Assembly (NCBI RefSeq): GCF_017355405.1 | Contig: NZ_CP061182.1 | Span: forward strand, 1-39,905 | DNA: 39,905 bases | Direction: 5' to 3' | From: Roseomonas haemaphysalidis | GTDB taxonomy: Bacteria > Pseudomonadota > Alphaproteobacteria > Acetobacterales > Acetobacteraceae | Part shown: piece by piece, positions 14,681 to 23,359 of the stretch | Layout of the letters: every line of letters begins with the position of its first letter | Numbering within the stretch: position 1 is the first letter of the stretch | The notes under the pieces: generated by a model | Seen by the model: the letters and a program-made list of their open reading frames with translations, nothing else | The model's database searches: none | Told to the model about the DNA's origin: nothing | Position numbers and translations under genes: made by a program

Positions 14681-15251
14681 GTTCCTTGGCAAAGCGGATA
14701 TCGCACGCGGTGATGGACGACCCCGGAAAGATCAGCGCCCCCAGCCCCGGCGGCAACTTCTGGAAGCGCAGGTGGTAGCCCAGCCGCTCCGTCGCCATGG
14801 GCCGCGCGGACAGCCAGCCCGGGCCGGAGGGGTCGATCCGCGTGAGGCGCCCGACCTCGTCGAGCAGGAGGATCTCGAAGCCCTGGTTGGGGATGATCGA
14901 CTGTGCAAGCGCGCAGCACGTCGTTGCGGCTGTCCGGCTGGCCAGATAGTCGCGCGCGAGCATCAGGGCGCCGGCGTGATGCGGCCGCATGCCCTCGACA
15001 TAGCGCAGGTTGGCCTGCTGCCCGGCTTCTACCGCCGCGGCGCTGCTCAGGTCCCACCAGGTGCGGGGGAAGGGTGCGTTGTCGTCTGCCGCCGAATCAT
15101 AGGCGTCGCCCGGCCCCATCTGCGCCCGCGCCACGCCGGAGACTGCGAGGGCCGCAGCCAGTGCCAGGGCGGAATGGCAACCCGGATGGACGTAAGATGA
15201 GGCATACCGCGTATTTCCTATCTTCCAATTCGGCTTCTCGGGCCTTCCCAT
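14667..15251 (-). CDS. Secreted DUF305-like protein
   Basis: A 194-residue protein with a Sec-type signal: a hydrophobic ALALAAALAVSGVARAQ stretch near residues 28-45, ending in an AxA-like cleavage site. The mature part contains MRPHHAGALMLARDYL, the His-His motif of DUF305 proteins, which are ferritin-like helical proteins often linked to copper or metal handling in the periplasm. Its C-terminal portion departs from the family. The start at 15251 is uncertain, because the signal sequence begins about 27 residues in and no closer ATG or GTG was seen in frame. Cysteines occur as TTCCAL. The gene ends against the IS5 remnant. Confidence 0.65.
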   Translation of the reverse strand: MGRPEKPNWKIGNTRYASSYVHPGCHSALALAAALAVSGVARAQMGPGDAYDSAADDNAPFPRTWWDLSSAAAVEAGQQANLRYVEGMRPHHAGALMLARDYLASRTAATTCCALAQSIIPNQGFEILLLDEVGRLTRIDPSGPGWLSARPMATERLGYHLRFQKLPPGLGALIFPGSSITACDIRFAKELADD

Positions 15252-15519
15252 GCGGCAAGGTCAAGCCTGGCGTCGCGGGGCCCGCCTCACCTTAGAGCAA
15301 GCGGACGACAGCATGCACCACTCGTGGCAGGGTAATACTTCACTGGCGGGCGGTAGCCCCGTTTTCAACGAAGGCCGCTTAGGCCAAATAATTTGACGCT
15401 ATCAGATACAAACGCAGTCCGTCAGGAAAATCCACAGATATTCCAACCAGATAATTGAAACGCTTTACAGCCAAAGCTTAACTCTTAGAATTGCTTCTTC
15501 TAACTATAAGAGGTGACGT

Positions 15520-16866
15520 GTGCGGTTGATTTTGGGTGGAATTAACGGGCAGTACCTGCTCAACATCACTGAAAACGCTGCACGCGATACGGATGAAGTG
15601 CTAGCAGCCGTTGCCTACGCGACGAACACTGACCTGTTGTTTGACTGGTGTTGGAACAATAAGATTCCGCTGCGCTTCTATGGCCGGTTGGATGATCAGG
15701 TAGCTGTCGCCGCACCGGTTCTCGAAAATTTCCTGCGCCGCAGGTCGGGCATTCATGTTTGCAAGCTAGTGCAGCACCATCATGCCAAGGTTATCTGGTG
15801 GCGCGGGGTCGGCGTATATATCGGTTCGGCTAACCTGACCGATAGGGCTTGGTACAAGAACGTCGAAGCTGGCTGCTTCTTCACCGACGACGAGATTACT
15901 GACGAGATGGCGGCCGATTTGCACGGGCTCTTTGCTACACTCGAGGAACATGCCACCCCACTGACACAAGAGCTGCTGAGTGAGATGCGTGCACGGGCCC
16001 ACGAAGTGCATCAGGCGCGTAGTGATGCCAAACGCTTTTGGGGGCATCCCAGCCTTATCACATGGCCAGGGCTAGTGCAGACAACTCCGAAAGGCGCTGC
16101 ACAAAAGCGGCGAGATTCTTTCCTGAAAGAGTGGCACGCGACGTTAGAGCATTTGCGAAATATCGGTCTGACTGTCAGCCATCCTGAGAACCGGCCAATC
16201 TGGGTGAATGGTGCGGTGCCGATCGGTGCGCAGGCCGATCAGTTTCTACATGCCTTCTATTACCAACGGACCTTCGCTGGCACGAAAGCCAACTACGCAG
16301 CACATTACGAGCAGAACAAGATGCGTCCTGACAGCGCCCTTGCGGAAGCCGTAACTTGGTGGCGTGGCTTGGCGACAGCACCTCAATCTGAAGATTATAT
16401 GCTGAACGTCAGCGCGCCAGCGTTGCAAGCAGCCCTTGCCGAGCCGCAGCTGGCGACGATGACCGGTGAGCAATTCCGCGAAGTCTGTGACCGCGTTCAT
16501 GCCATACGAGATTACTCCCGCCGTGTGCGCAATCAGGCGGTCAACCTGCCGGATGGCACCAACTATAATATCCTGCAGAAGCTCGACGCGCTCGCCGACC
16601 GCATCTGGAACGACCAGGGATCGATGGGCGGGCGCGTGCGTGATCTGCTGCACCACATCCTCTACAACGGTTCGTCCGATCAGCTACCCGAGCGCCTCTG
16701 GCAGGGCATCGTCGATCCAAAATGGAAAATTGAAGGCTTAGGCGTCAGTGCTTTAGGCGAACTCGTCGGATGGGCCTTACCCGACCACTTCCCACCGAGG
16801 AACGGTCGTACGTCCAAGGCTCTGCGGGCGCTCGGCTATCCGGTAACGATTCACGTAGGACAATAG
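15520..16866 (+). CDS. Phospholipase D-like (single HKD) nuclease-type protein
   Basis: A 448-residue protein of the phospholipase D superfamily. A single HKD-type motif is seen near residues 87-110: HHHAKVIWW...VYIGSANLTDRAW, with the H, K and the GSAN...D positions. PLD-family nucleases with one motif act as dimers. The N-terminus (MRLILGGINGQYLLNITENA) and the long C-terminus have no named domain that I recognise. GTG 15520 is well supported by AAGAGGTGA just upstream. It appears as a single-gene unit. Within this plasmid a DNA-cutting defence role is plausible, but no partner helicase is adjacent. Confidence 0.8.
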   Translation: MRLILGGINGQYLLNITENAARDTDEVLAAVAYATNTDLLFDWCWNNKIPLRFYGRLDDQVAVAAPVLENFLRRRSGIHVCKLVQHHHAKVIWWRGVGVYIGSANLTDRAWYKNVEAGCFFTDDEITDEMAADLHGLFATLEEHATPLTQELLSEMRARAHEVHQARSDAKRFWGHPSLITWPGLVQTTPKGAAQKRRDSFLKEWHATLEHLRNIGLTVSHPENRPIWVNGAVPIGAQADQFLHAFYYQRTFAGTKANYAAHYEQNKMRPDSALAEAVTWWRGLATAPQSEDYMLNVSAPALQAALAEPQLATMTGEQFREVCDRVHAIRDYSRRVRNQAVNLPDGTNYNILQKLDALADRIWNDQGSMGGRVRDLLHHILYNGSSDQLPERLWQGIVDPKWKIEGLGVSALGELVGWALPDHFPPRNGRTSKALRALGYPVTIHVGQ

Positions 16867-17035
16867 CTCAAGGGTCCAGCTAGGGCTCGCCTCTCTCCCA
16901 CTCCCCACACCTTAAAGCATGATAACTACCGGATCTCGCGATCAGCAGATTGCGGGGTGGTGATTGCCTCAATCCGTCTGCTGACGACCTAAACCGGGAT
17001 TTTGCCACAGCGATGTAGGTAGACAGCTCCACGCC

Positions 17036-17377
17036 TCATCTGGAAGCCGCCAGCCGTGTCAGAACTTCGGCCGGCCGGGCCTGTGCCCAGTAGCGGGCAT
17101 GCACGGCCTCGACGTCCTGCGCCCGTATCCGGAGTCCACCCGGCGTCACCGGCCATGCGAAGGATCGGATCCATCCTCGCCCGAACACGACGCGATCCAC
17201 CCCAAGTGACAGCGACCAGACAGCATTGGTCGTATACGCTAGCAGGCCGGACCGCAGGACTACCCGGGCGACGGCGACGGCATCCGCGGTCCGAGCAACC
17301 TCAAGGATGCCCTCGTGTGGCGCATCTATGTCATCGGCCAGGCAGACGCTGTCGCGTGTAAAGCGGAGACGTACCAT
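17036..17377 (-). CDS. Hypothetical protein
   Basis: 113 residues, beginning MVRLRFTRDSVCLADDIDAPHEG... with a composition that looks like a real protein (mixed hydrophobic segments such as VVLRSGLLAYTTNAVWSLSLG). No domain recognised. It has no strong ribosome site, so it is given moderate confidence. It lies between the PLD gene and the secreted protein gene at 17713, with no clear operon partner. Confidence 0.5.
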   Translation of the reverse strand: MVRLRFTRDSVCLADDIDAPHEGILEVARTADAVAVARVVLRSGLLAYTTNAVWSLSLGVDRVVFGRGWIRSFAWPVTPGGLRIRAQDVEAVHARYWAQARPAEVLTRLAASR

Positions 17378-17712
17378 GCCAGGAGCAAAGGCAAGGCGAC
17401 CGCTTGCGTCAAGTGAGGGGGCCTGTCATCAAGCGCCCTCGATGCGTAGCCAGCGAAGCGTAACGCTGAAGATCCGTAGCCCACCCAGCTCTGACCCGCG
17501 GCTCACGGCTTTAGCACGATAATTCTCGAATATCGGGCCTGACCTGCAGGGGGCGCGCCGGTGCCATGGTTCGGCAGCCGAGCATGTCCGCAGCCGACCC
17601 GAAACGGACCAGTCCGCTCTCTAACTGAGACTGCTCCGCAGAACGCCGTGAATGGCGGCTGCGCGATGCGTGGTCCTGGTGTCGTCCCGCGGAAGGCGTC
17701 TACGCTGCTGGG
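17378..17712. other. Intergenic region without a recognised gene
   Basis: These 335 bases lie between divergent genes (17377 minus and 17713 plus) and presumably hold both promoters. An open frame at 17561 was judged a shadow of the secreted protein gene. No repeats or clear promoter boxes were found. Confidence 0.35.
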
Positions 17713-18186
17713 ATGCGAGCCCTTGCCCTTTCCCTCCTGCTCACCGGCGGCTTCGTCGCTGCTGCAAGCGCCGATGAATCACCTCCACCCAGCAGGGTCA
17801 CCTACCTCCTGGGCGGCGTCGTGAGCGGCCCCTACCGCCTCGTCGTTGATCTGGAGAACGATCGCCTGTCGGAGGCCAAGCCACCTCCGGGCGTCAACGG
17901 CGATGGCGCACGGGTTTCCGCGGTGGACATTCCCGAGACGGCACGCCGCGCCTTGACGCCCGTCGAGCACGACAGATTCCGCGCGCTCGCCGCCGCCGTC
18001 TGGCGGGACGGGGCCGCGCGGCGCGGTTGCCTTGAGTTCAACGTGGACGCCATGGTGCGACTGACCATCACCGCCGGCGGCGTCGAACGGCGCTCCGACG
18101 CGCCGGCGCAATGCCTGACGCCTGATGCCGACGCGCTGCTGGGGGCACTGCTCTGCGCTGCCAATCCCACAACTGGCTGTTCGTGA
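17713..18186 (+). CDS. Small secreted hypothetical protein
   Basis: 157 residues with a clear N-terminal signal peptide: MRALALSLLLTGGFVAAASA followed by a mature protein starting near DESPPPS. The mature part contains three cysteines (RRGCLEF, APAQCLTP, LLCAAN) and one more near the end, which could form disulfides in the periplasm. No family recognised. It is alone on the plus strand. Confidence 0.68.
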   Translation: MRALALSLLLTGGFVAAASADESPPPSRVTYLLGGVVSGPYRLVVDLENDRLSEAKPPPGVNGDGARVSAVDIPETARRALTPVEHDRFRALAAAVWRDGAARRGCLEFNVDAMVRLTITAGGVERRSDAPAQCLTPDADALLGALLCAANPTTGCS

Positions 18187-18474
18187 TGGTCAGGGCATTG
18201 GCTTGATTCGAGGCTTTGGATCCTAAGCCGTTCCTTGCCCCCCCTGATCGAGGGGGTACGAGAGCGACACAGCCCAAGGCGCCTAAGCTTCCCATGACCG
18301 CCTCCCACCCTTCTCGGACACTGATCGGTGAACCTAGGCACGCGATAACTGCTTATCGGGCCAACCGATGTGAGCGACTAGGTGCCACAGTTGTGGGCAC
18401 CCAGACCGATCGGTAGCGCACGCGAGACAGCTTTTTTCCGTGTTAGCAAGAAGTATGGGGACGGTCGTCTGGGG
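18187..18474. other. Intergenic region with two inverted repeats
   Basis: CCCCC-TGATCGA-GGGGG near 18238-18254 can form a short hairpin after the secreted protein gene. A second imperfect inverted repeat at 18381-18401 has arms GGTGCC and GGCACC with pairing ACA/TGT inside. Neither has a T-run in the plus direction, so neither is a textbook terminator. They separate the convergent genes ending at 18186 and 18475. Confidence 0.4.
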
Positions 18475-19125
18475 CTATCCAGCCAAGACGGTGGCACGAT
18501 GGGTCAAGATCGCATCCCGCAGGTGCGGGAAGGTATTGAAGCCCGTTTCACTGTTCAGATGGCCGCCCTGCCCGATCACTTCCAACGGTGCATGCAGGTG
18601 ATCGGCCACGTCTTGCGAGCGCGGCAGAGGAACGTAGGGATCATCGTCACCTGCCCAGCAACGGCAGGTTCGTCCTCTGCGCTTACGGATATCAGTCCAG
18701 TCAAAGGGCGCGACGAAGAAGGACGCGTTGATAGGGTCATAGTCTGGCAGATCCAGAGCGCCCACGAAGCCGGAAGCAAGCAACAAGCCTTCGAATGGCT
18801 TGTCTGCCCTCTCCACCAAGCGCAGGGCGAATGCGGCGCCGAGGCTGTGACCCACGATCATCGTCGGCACGGCTGGCAACGCGTTCGTAGCGCGGTCGTA
18901 GGCATCGAACCACGCTTGCAAAGACTGACCTTCCGGAGTGGGGAAGCGGGGGACAATCACTTCGATGCCCTGTGCAGACAGTTCGCTCTGCAGCCACGGG
19001 AACCAGTTGGTGTCCGGTCCTCCGTGCGCACCGTGCAGCACCATCACCCGCAAATTAGATCCGTCACGGCGCATCGGTCGCCTGTCCCTGGCTTGGTCAG
19101 CCTCACTATAGGGCCGCCCATTCAC
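18475..19125 (-). CDS. RBBP9/YdeN-family serine hydrolase
   Basis: A 216-residue alpha/beta hydrolase. The nucleophile elbow is GHSLGA (S94), the oxyanion region VMVLHGAHGG, the acid in AGDDDPYVP, and the histidine in GQGGHLN. These fit the RBBP9/YdeN family of cytoplasmic serine hydrolases with unknown natural substrate. The chosen start at 19125 gives about 20 residues before the fold; ATG 19074 is an alternative. It is convergent with the secreted protein gene and on the same strand as the racemase gene, 137 bases downstream of it. Confidence 0.82.
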   Translation of the reverse strand: MNGRPYSEADQARDRRPMRRDGSNLRVMVLHGAHGGPDTNWFPWLQSELSAQGIEVIVPRFPTPEGQSLQAWFDAYDRATNALPAVPTMIVGHSLGAAFALRLVERADKPFEGLLLASGFVGALDLPDYDPINASFFVAPFDWTDIRKRRGRTCRCWAGDDDPYVPLPRSQDVADHLHAPLEVIGQGGHLNSETGFNTFPHLRDAILTHRATVLAG

Positions 19126-19262
19126 ATCGCCATGCTGTCGGTTGAGGCATGCGATAAATGGTTTACCCCGGCCGCAGCCGCAGAAGCGGTTGGGCGCCGT
19201 GATTCAGCGTTATCTACTTTGTCCGCATCCCTGATCGGATCGCTGTAACCAGTGTCGGCTGC

Positions 19263-19985
19263 TCAGTGGGAAGGTAGTTGATCAAGTTCCGCCAGAGCGA
19301 GATCGACGGCGGCCTGGGCGTGGATGGCGGTGGTATCGAACAGCGGCACAGCACTGTCCTCCGGCGTCACCAGCAGCATGATTTCCGTACAGCCCAGGAT
19401 GATCGCCTCCGCCCCCTGATCCACCAGTCGGGCTATGACGTCGCGGTAGGCTTGGCGTGAGGACGGCGTCGCCCGTCCCTTGACCAGCTCCTCATAGATC
19501 ACCCGGTGCACCAGGGCGCGGTCTTCGTCTCCCGGTACCAGCACCTCCAGCCCGTGCCGCTCGGTGAGCCGCCCCTTGTAGAAGCCCTGCTCCATGGTGA
19601 AAGCCGTACCCAGCAGGCCCACTCTCGTCAGGCCAGCGGCCTTGATCCTTGCCGCGGTTGGGTCAGCGATATGCAGCAACGGCAACCCGATGGCCTGCTG
19701 AACCTGATCAGCCATGCGATGCATCGTGTTGGTGCAGATGACGACGAAGTCTGCGCCCCCAGCTTCCAAGCCACGGGCCGCTGCGATCATCTCACTGGCA
19801 GCATCGTCCCAGCGCCCCGCGTGCTGCAGGGCCTCGATCTCGGCGAAGTCGAAGGACCACATGAGGCAGCGGGCCGAATGCAGGCCTCCCAGTCGGGTTC
19901 TGACCGCTTGGTTGATGATCCGGTAGTATTCCGCCGAGCTTTCCCAGCTCATTCCACCGATCAGACCGATCACCTTCTGCGGCAT
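19263..19985 (-). CDS. Aspartate/glutamate racemase-family protein
   Basis: A 240-residue aspartate racemase-like enzyme, predicted to invert L- and D-amino acids using two cysteines: C in VVICTNTMHR and C in IILGCTEIML. The N-terminus MPQKVIGLIGGMSWESSAEYY is the family hallmark. The start is ATG 19985 with GGAGGGAAG just upstream. The open frame extends a further 106 codons to 20303 without protein-like sequence, so the longer start is rejected. Likely cargo not linked to defence. Confidence 0.9.
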   Translation of the reverse strand: MPQKVIGLIGGMSWESSAEYYRIINQAVRTRLGGLHSARCLMWSFDFAEIEALQHAGRWDDAASEMIAAARGLEAGGADFVVICTNTMHRMADQVQQAIGLPLLHIADPTAARIKAAGLTRVGLLGTAFTMEQGFYKGRLTERHGLEVLVPGDEDRALVHRVIYEELVKGRATPSSRQAYRDVIARLVDQGAEAIILGCTEIMLLVTPEDSAVPLFDTTAIHAQAAVDLALAELDQLPSH

Positions 19986-20190
19986 GCTTCCCTCCGTACT
20001 CAGGTCCTTATGAAGGATAGATCGTCGTCGGGCGGCAAGGTATCTGATAGAGGGTGAACGCTGATCGTGTCGGTGCGTCGCTGCAGGGCGGCCGGGGTTC
20101 GGTGTCCTGTTCATCGTTACCATGGTCCATCGACAGCGCAGGCTGGCGCCGTGGGGTGACAACAGCGCCGGCCACTCCATCTGCCAGAAC

Positions 20191-20565
20191 ATGTCCCAGC
20201 TCCAGGTCTGGCACGACGGGGCCTGCCCGCTGTGCCAACGCGAGATCGCGCTGATGCGACGGCTCGACCGTCGCGGCGCGATCGCCTTCATCGATGTCGC
20301 CACGCCAGAGGCCGCCTGCCCGCTCGACCGGGCGGCCCTGCTGGCGCGCTTCCATGCCCGGGAGGACGGTCAGATGCTGTCAGGCGCCGCCGCCTTCGCC
20401 GCCATGTGGCGGGCCATCCCCGTGCTGCGGCCCCTCGGCTTGATCGCGCGCCATCCCGCGGTGCTGTGGCTGCTGGAGCGCGCCTACCGGGGCTTCCTGC
20501 GCGGCCGCCCTGCCCTGCAGCGCTGGATGCGGCGGCACACCCCCTCCCCCGGAGCCTCGCGATGA
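20191..20565 (+). CDS. DCC-family thiol-disulfide oxidoreductase-like protein
   Basis: 124 residues of the DCC (DUF393) family, named for the motif DxxCxxC; here HDGACPLCQREIALM. They are thioredoxin-like proteins of unclear role. The start is ATG 20191 (MSQLQVWHDG), since the upstream extension to 20122 has no protein character. It overlaps the DUF427 gene by 4 bases (ATGA, 20562-20565), so the two are translationally coupled. The C-terminus is basic and Trp-rich (LQRWMRRHTPSPGASR). Confidence 0.85.
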   Translation: MSQLQVWHDGACPLCQREIALMRRLDRRGAIAFIDVATPEAACPLDRAALLARFHAREDGQMLSGAAAFAAMWRAIPVLRPLGLIARHPAVLWLLERAYRGFLRGRPALQRWMRRHTPSPGASR

Positions 20566-21056
20566 GCGTGGTACCCGATCCCGCCCGCCCCGGGCAGGAA
20601 AGCGTTTGGGCGTTTCCCCGCCCCGCCGTGGCCGAAGCCTGCGCGCGGCACATCCGCATCCAGCATGCCGGCTTCGTCATCGCAGACAGCCGGCGCAGCG
20701 TCCGCACCCTGGAAACCAGTCACCCGCCCAGCTACTACCTGCCGCCCCAGGACGTGGCGATGACCCAGCTGCGCCCGTCCTCGCGCCGGTCGCTGTGCGA
20801 GTGGAAGGGCCAGGCGGTATATTTCGACTTGGTGCTGGACGGCATCGTGCTGCCGGAGATCGCCTGGAGCTACCCACGGCCCACCTCAGCTTTTCAGGCC
20901 CTCGCGGGGTATCTGGCTTTCTATGCGGCCCCCTTGGATCTCTGCGAGGTCGACGGGGAGCGGGTGACACCGCAGCCCGGGGGGTTCTACGGCGGTTGGA
21001 TCACCTCGCACGTGGCGGGGCCCTTCAAAGGCGGGACGGGAAGCCTTGGCTGGTAG
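20562..21056 (+). CDS. DUF427 domain protein
   Basis: 164 residues with the DUF427 pattern: ADSRRSVRTLETSHPPSYYL, then CEWKGQAVYFDL, then LAFYAAPLDLCEVDGERV. DUF427 proteins are small beta-rich proteins of unknown biochemical function, common in alphaproteobacteria and actinobacteria. Translation is coupled to the DCC-family gene through the shared ATGA. The C-terminus adds the segment GGFYGGWITSHVAGPFKG, also found in longer family members. Confidence 0.87.
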   Translation: MSVVPDPARPGQESVWAFPRPAVAEACARHIRIQHAGFVIADSRRSVRTLETSHPPSYYLPPQDVAMTQLRPSSRRSLCEWKGQAVYFDLVLDGIVLPEIAWSYPRPTSAFQALAGYLAFYAAPLDLCEVDGERVTPQPGGFYGGWITSHVAGPFKGGTGSLGW

Positions 21057-21139
21057 CGGGGCCGGCTTTTCGGCGGCATGCTGCAGATCGTCAGCTGGTA
21101 CCAGCCGACAGGTCCCTGCCCCGGTAGACTGGGTACATC

Positions 21140-21793
21140 TCATCCACCAGCTGATCCACAGCTCTGTCCCCGCGATCTGTGGATATCCTTGCCACCGGAG
21201 GTATCACGGCAGCCTAGCGCCAGCTCGGCGATGTAGGGATCGAGCGCGTGGAAGTGGCTGACGGCCTGCTGCAGTTCGCGGCTGGCGTGCGCCCAGAACA
21301 GCAGCGTGACGTGGAAGCGATCGGCCACCAGCTGCCGCACCAAGGGCTCATAGTCGCCGTCACCGGCCACCAGGGTGATGCGGTCGCGGTCAGGGTCAGC
21401 CAGACGATAGGCATCGCGGCAGATGCGGGTCACCACGCCGGTGTCAACGCGCTTCTCGCGGCCGTCGGCACCGCGCTCAACCACCTGCACGTCGAAGCCG
21501 GCGGCCTGGGCATGTGACCATAGCGTCTCGTTGGCATCGGTGATGGAGCCGAAAGCAGCGGCACGCAGTGGGTCATCGACCTCGCGCAGCAGCGCCATTA
21601 GGCGATGGAAGTCGAGGCGGTAAGCGAAGTCGCTGGCATGGCGATGGTTCACGGCGGCGAGGCTAGGCGCCATGCCACGCGCCACGGCGCTGACTTTCTG
21701 GGCCTCGATGAATAGGTTGCTGCAGTCGACATAGGCGAGGTGCACGAGAGGGCCTTTGGGGATGTCCAGACGCTCCGCCGCATGACGAGGCAC
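21140..21793 (-). CDS. NYN-domain (PIN-like) ribonuclease-type protein
   Basis: 217 residues of the NYN (LabA-like) family, related to PIN nucleases. The acidic sites that fit are D in YVDCSNLFIEAQK, D in KRVDTGVVTRICRDAY and the pair in LVAGDGDYEPLV. NYN proteins are predicted metal-dependent RNases. The last 25 residues (GCRDTSGGKDIHRSRGQ...) depart from the fold. It lies alone between the DUF427 gene and the partition genes, on the minus strand like the partition genes. Confidence 0.85.
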   Translation of the reverse strand: MPRHAAERLDIPKGPLVHLAYVDCSNLFIEAQKVSAVARGMAPSLAAVNHRHASDFAYRLDFHRLMALLREVDDPLRAAAFGSITDANETLWSHAQAAGFDVQVVERGADGREKRVDTGVVTRICRDAYRLADPDRDRITLVAGDGDYEPLVRQLVADRFHVTLLFWAHASRELQQAVSHFHALDPYIAELALGCRDTSGGKDIHRSRGQSCGSAGG

Positions 21794-21999
21794 GTGGTAG
21801 CTTGCACGGTATCATCGGGATCCGAGAAGCTGGCCAAGACCTGTCTCGAAGCAGAGTGCCGCTATGGCAGACCTGTTCTAAGCCAAGCACAGCCTTACGC
21901 ACGGGTGCATGAGTTCGACCCTGCTAGTGAGGCCCACTGGTCCGCAAGTCGGTGATCACCTCAATATCTAGCTGCGGCGAGACAGCGCCAATGGAGTTT

Positions 22000-22260
22000 C
22001 TACTTCTTCTGCGCTAGCCATAGAAGAACCGCCTCATCGATGATGTCTTGAATAGTCCGACGCTGCTGGAAAGCTGCCATCCGTAGCGCCTCATGCGTCT
22101 CGACCGTATAGCGGTAGCCGGATTGCCGGCGCCCCACTTTTGGGGCAGCGACTGGCGGCGCAATTGGCTCTGGTGTCGCAGTTGGTGCTGGAACCACAGG
22201 GCGCTTGGTGTCGTCCAAAATTTCAATGCTGGAGAGTGGCCGATATGGCTGCTTGCTCAC
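22000..22260 (-). CDS. Small ribbon-helix-helix-like partition partner of ParA
   Basis: 86 residues. The C-terminal half (GRRQSGYRYTVETHEALRMA...RTIQDIIDEAVLLWL) has the strand-helix-helix character of CopG/ParG-type DNA-binding proteins, which bind the plasmid centromere and recruit ParA. The N-terminal half is Pro/Ala-rich and probably flexible, as in ParG. The start is GTG 22260 with GGGAGG about 8 bases upstream and a GTGA overlap with the parA stop. The longer ATG 22296 start would lie inside parA. Pairing with a small ParA and a repeat cluster upstream matches type Ib partition systems. Confidence 0.78.
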   Translation of the reverse strand: MSKQPYRPLSSIEILDDTKRPVVPAPTATPEPIAPPVAAPKVGRRQSGYRYTVETHEALRMAAFQQRRTIQDIIDEAVLLWLAQKK

Positions 22261-22880
22261 CGCGGGCCTCCCAGGCGGCTGGCAACATAGGCCCACAGCG
22301 CCGCGATCTCGCCTGCAGCAGCCCCACTGGGATCAACCTCCGGTGCAGTCAGGCCTCCAGTCTTTGCCCCAGCATAGTCGGTTCTATCGTGCACCATGGA
22401 GGGGGCGATGGCGCCGTGCTGACTGAGAGCCACCGCTGCCTCGGCCGTCAGCCGTACCCTCTTCTTTACCCGGTTGAGCGCGAACGCCGTAGGCTTTTTA
22501 GCCTGCTGGACGAGAGACACCGTCTCACCCACGGCTCGCAAATCGTCGGGGCTGGGCTGCACTGGGATCAGCACTAGGTCGGCGGCCATCACCGCATCAG
22601 TGACGTCCTGCGTCAGCGCCGGGGGCGTATCGACGATGACGATCTTGAAGCCCGCCGCCTTCAGACCCTCCAGCGTGGCGGCGACGCCACCCTGGATCTC
22701 CGCCAGGACCGGGGTATCCGCAGAGCGTGCATGCCACCACTTGGTCAGGCCGGCCATGTCGTCGGTGTCGATGATCGCCACGGGCCCCTGCCCGCACCGC
22801 TCCGCTTCGACCGCCAAGTGGCAGGTCAGGGTGGTCTTGCCGGCTCCACCTTTGCGGCTGGCCATGGTGATGATCTGCAT
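22257..22880 (-). CDS. parA: ParA-family plasmid partition ATPase
   Basis: 207 residues, the size of the small type Ib ParA proteins. The deviant Walker A is KGGAGKTTLT (about residues 10-19), Walker A' is AIIDTDDMAGLT, and Walker B is KIVIVDTPPAL. ATG 22880 (MQIITMASRKGGAGK) is preferred: it has GGGGGAC just upstream. Earlier in-frame ATGs at 22892 and 22970 would add residues of non-protein character. The enzyme moves plasmid copies on the nucleoid together with the small partner gene that overlaps its stop. The repeat cluster at 22945-23106 is the probable centromere and promoter. Confidence 0.92.
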   Translation of the reverse strand: MQIITMASRKGGAGKTTLTCHLAVEAERCGQGPVAIIDTDDMAGLTKWWHARSADTPVLAEIQGGVAATLEGLKAAGFKIVIVDTPPALTQDVTDAVMAADLVLIPVQPSPDDLRAVGETVSLVQQAKKPTAFALNRVKKRVRLTAEAAVALSQHGAIAPSMVHDRTDYAGAKTGGLTAPEVDPSGAAAGEIAALWAYVASRLGGPR

Positions 22881-22944
22881 ACTGTCCCCCATCCAGCGGC
22901 CACCATGCATAGGGTTGAGACAGAAGTCCAGTACGGTTGCATAT

Positions 22945-23106
22945 TTGCCAACTTGCCAACAAGGGACCATACCAGCTTGGTAACTTGCAAGCTTGCGGGC
23001 GGGCTAGCTAGCGCGCAGGCGAGTAAGCTACGTAGCTTGCGGGCGGGCTAGTTACGTAGATTGCCAGCGCGCAAGTTAGCCAGCGAGCGGGCTTGCAAGT
23101 TGGCAT
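22945..23106. repeat. GC-rich repeat cluster, probable partition centromere and/or iterons
   Basis: A dense set of related short repeats upstream of parA. The 18-mer AGCTTGCGGGCGGGCTAG occurs twice, at 22990-23007 and 23034-23051, 44 bases apart (four helical turns). Inverted copies AACTTGCAAG (22982-22991) and CTTGCAAGTT (23092-23101) bound the block, and GCGCGCAGG/GCGCGCAAG, GCTACGTAGC/TTACGTAG and CCAACTTGCCAAC recur. Such clusters bind ribbon-helix-helix partition proteins or Rep proteins. It is not a CRISPR: unit length and spacing are too short and uneven. Confidence 0.75.
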
Positions 23107-23335
23107 AAGTCGATGTTTTTAAATAGAATATTGCAAAGGCATTGCCGCATCGGCATGCTCCTGCCAGGTGGCAATGATGCCGTCCGAAATGAGAAAGGGG
23201 CTGTCCCAGCAGAACGCCAGAACAACCCCCCGTAGTCTTGGCCTATCCCGCCTGCCAGGGCGGAACGAGGATCACGTCAGAACCTCAAGATAGGCACCCG
23301 CGCTTTCAGCCGCAAGATTCGCGGAACGGGAATCT
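23107..23335. other. Upstream region of rep-like gene, candidate origin
   Basis: An AT-rich patch (GTTTTTAAATAGAATATT, 23115-23132) follows the repeat cluster. Inverted heptamers CATTGCC and GGCAATG flank the following 35 bases. AT-rich DNA beside repeats and a Rep-like gene is the usual layout of a plasmid origin, but no DnaA box was confirmed. Confidence 0.4.
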
Positions 23336-23359
23336 GTGCACTGTTGGTGGCCCTGGAGC

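Noticed and set aside
18382..19248. Plus-strand 288-codon frame
   Set aside because: Antisense to the RBBP9-like hydrolase gene, which has a full catalytic triad on the other strand.
20232..20561. Upstream extension of the DUF427 gene
   Set aside because: The frame is open but overlaps the DCC-family gene; the ATG at 20562 shares ATGA with that gene's stop and starts the family match.
22945..23106. CRISPR array
   Set aside because: Repeat units are short, palindromic and irregularly spaced; there are no constant repeats with 30-40 base spacers, and no cas genes in the window.
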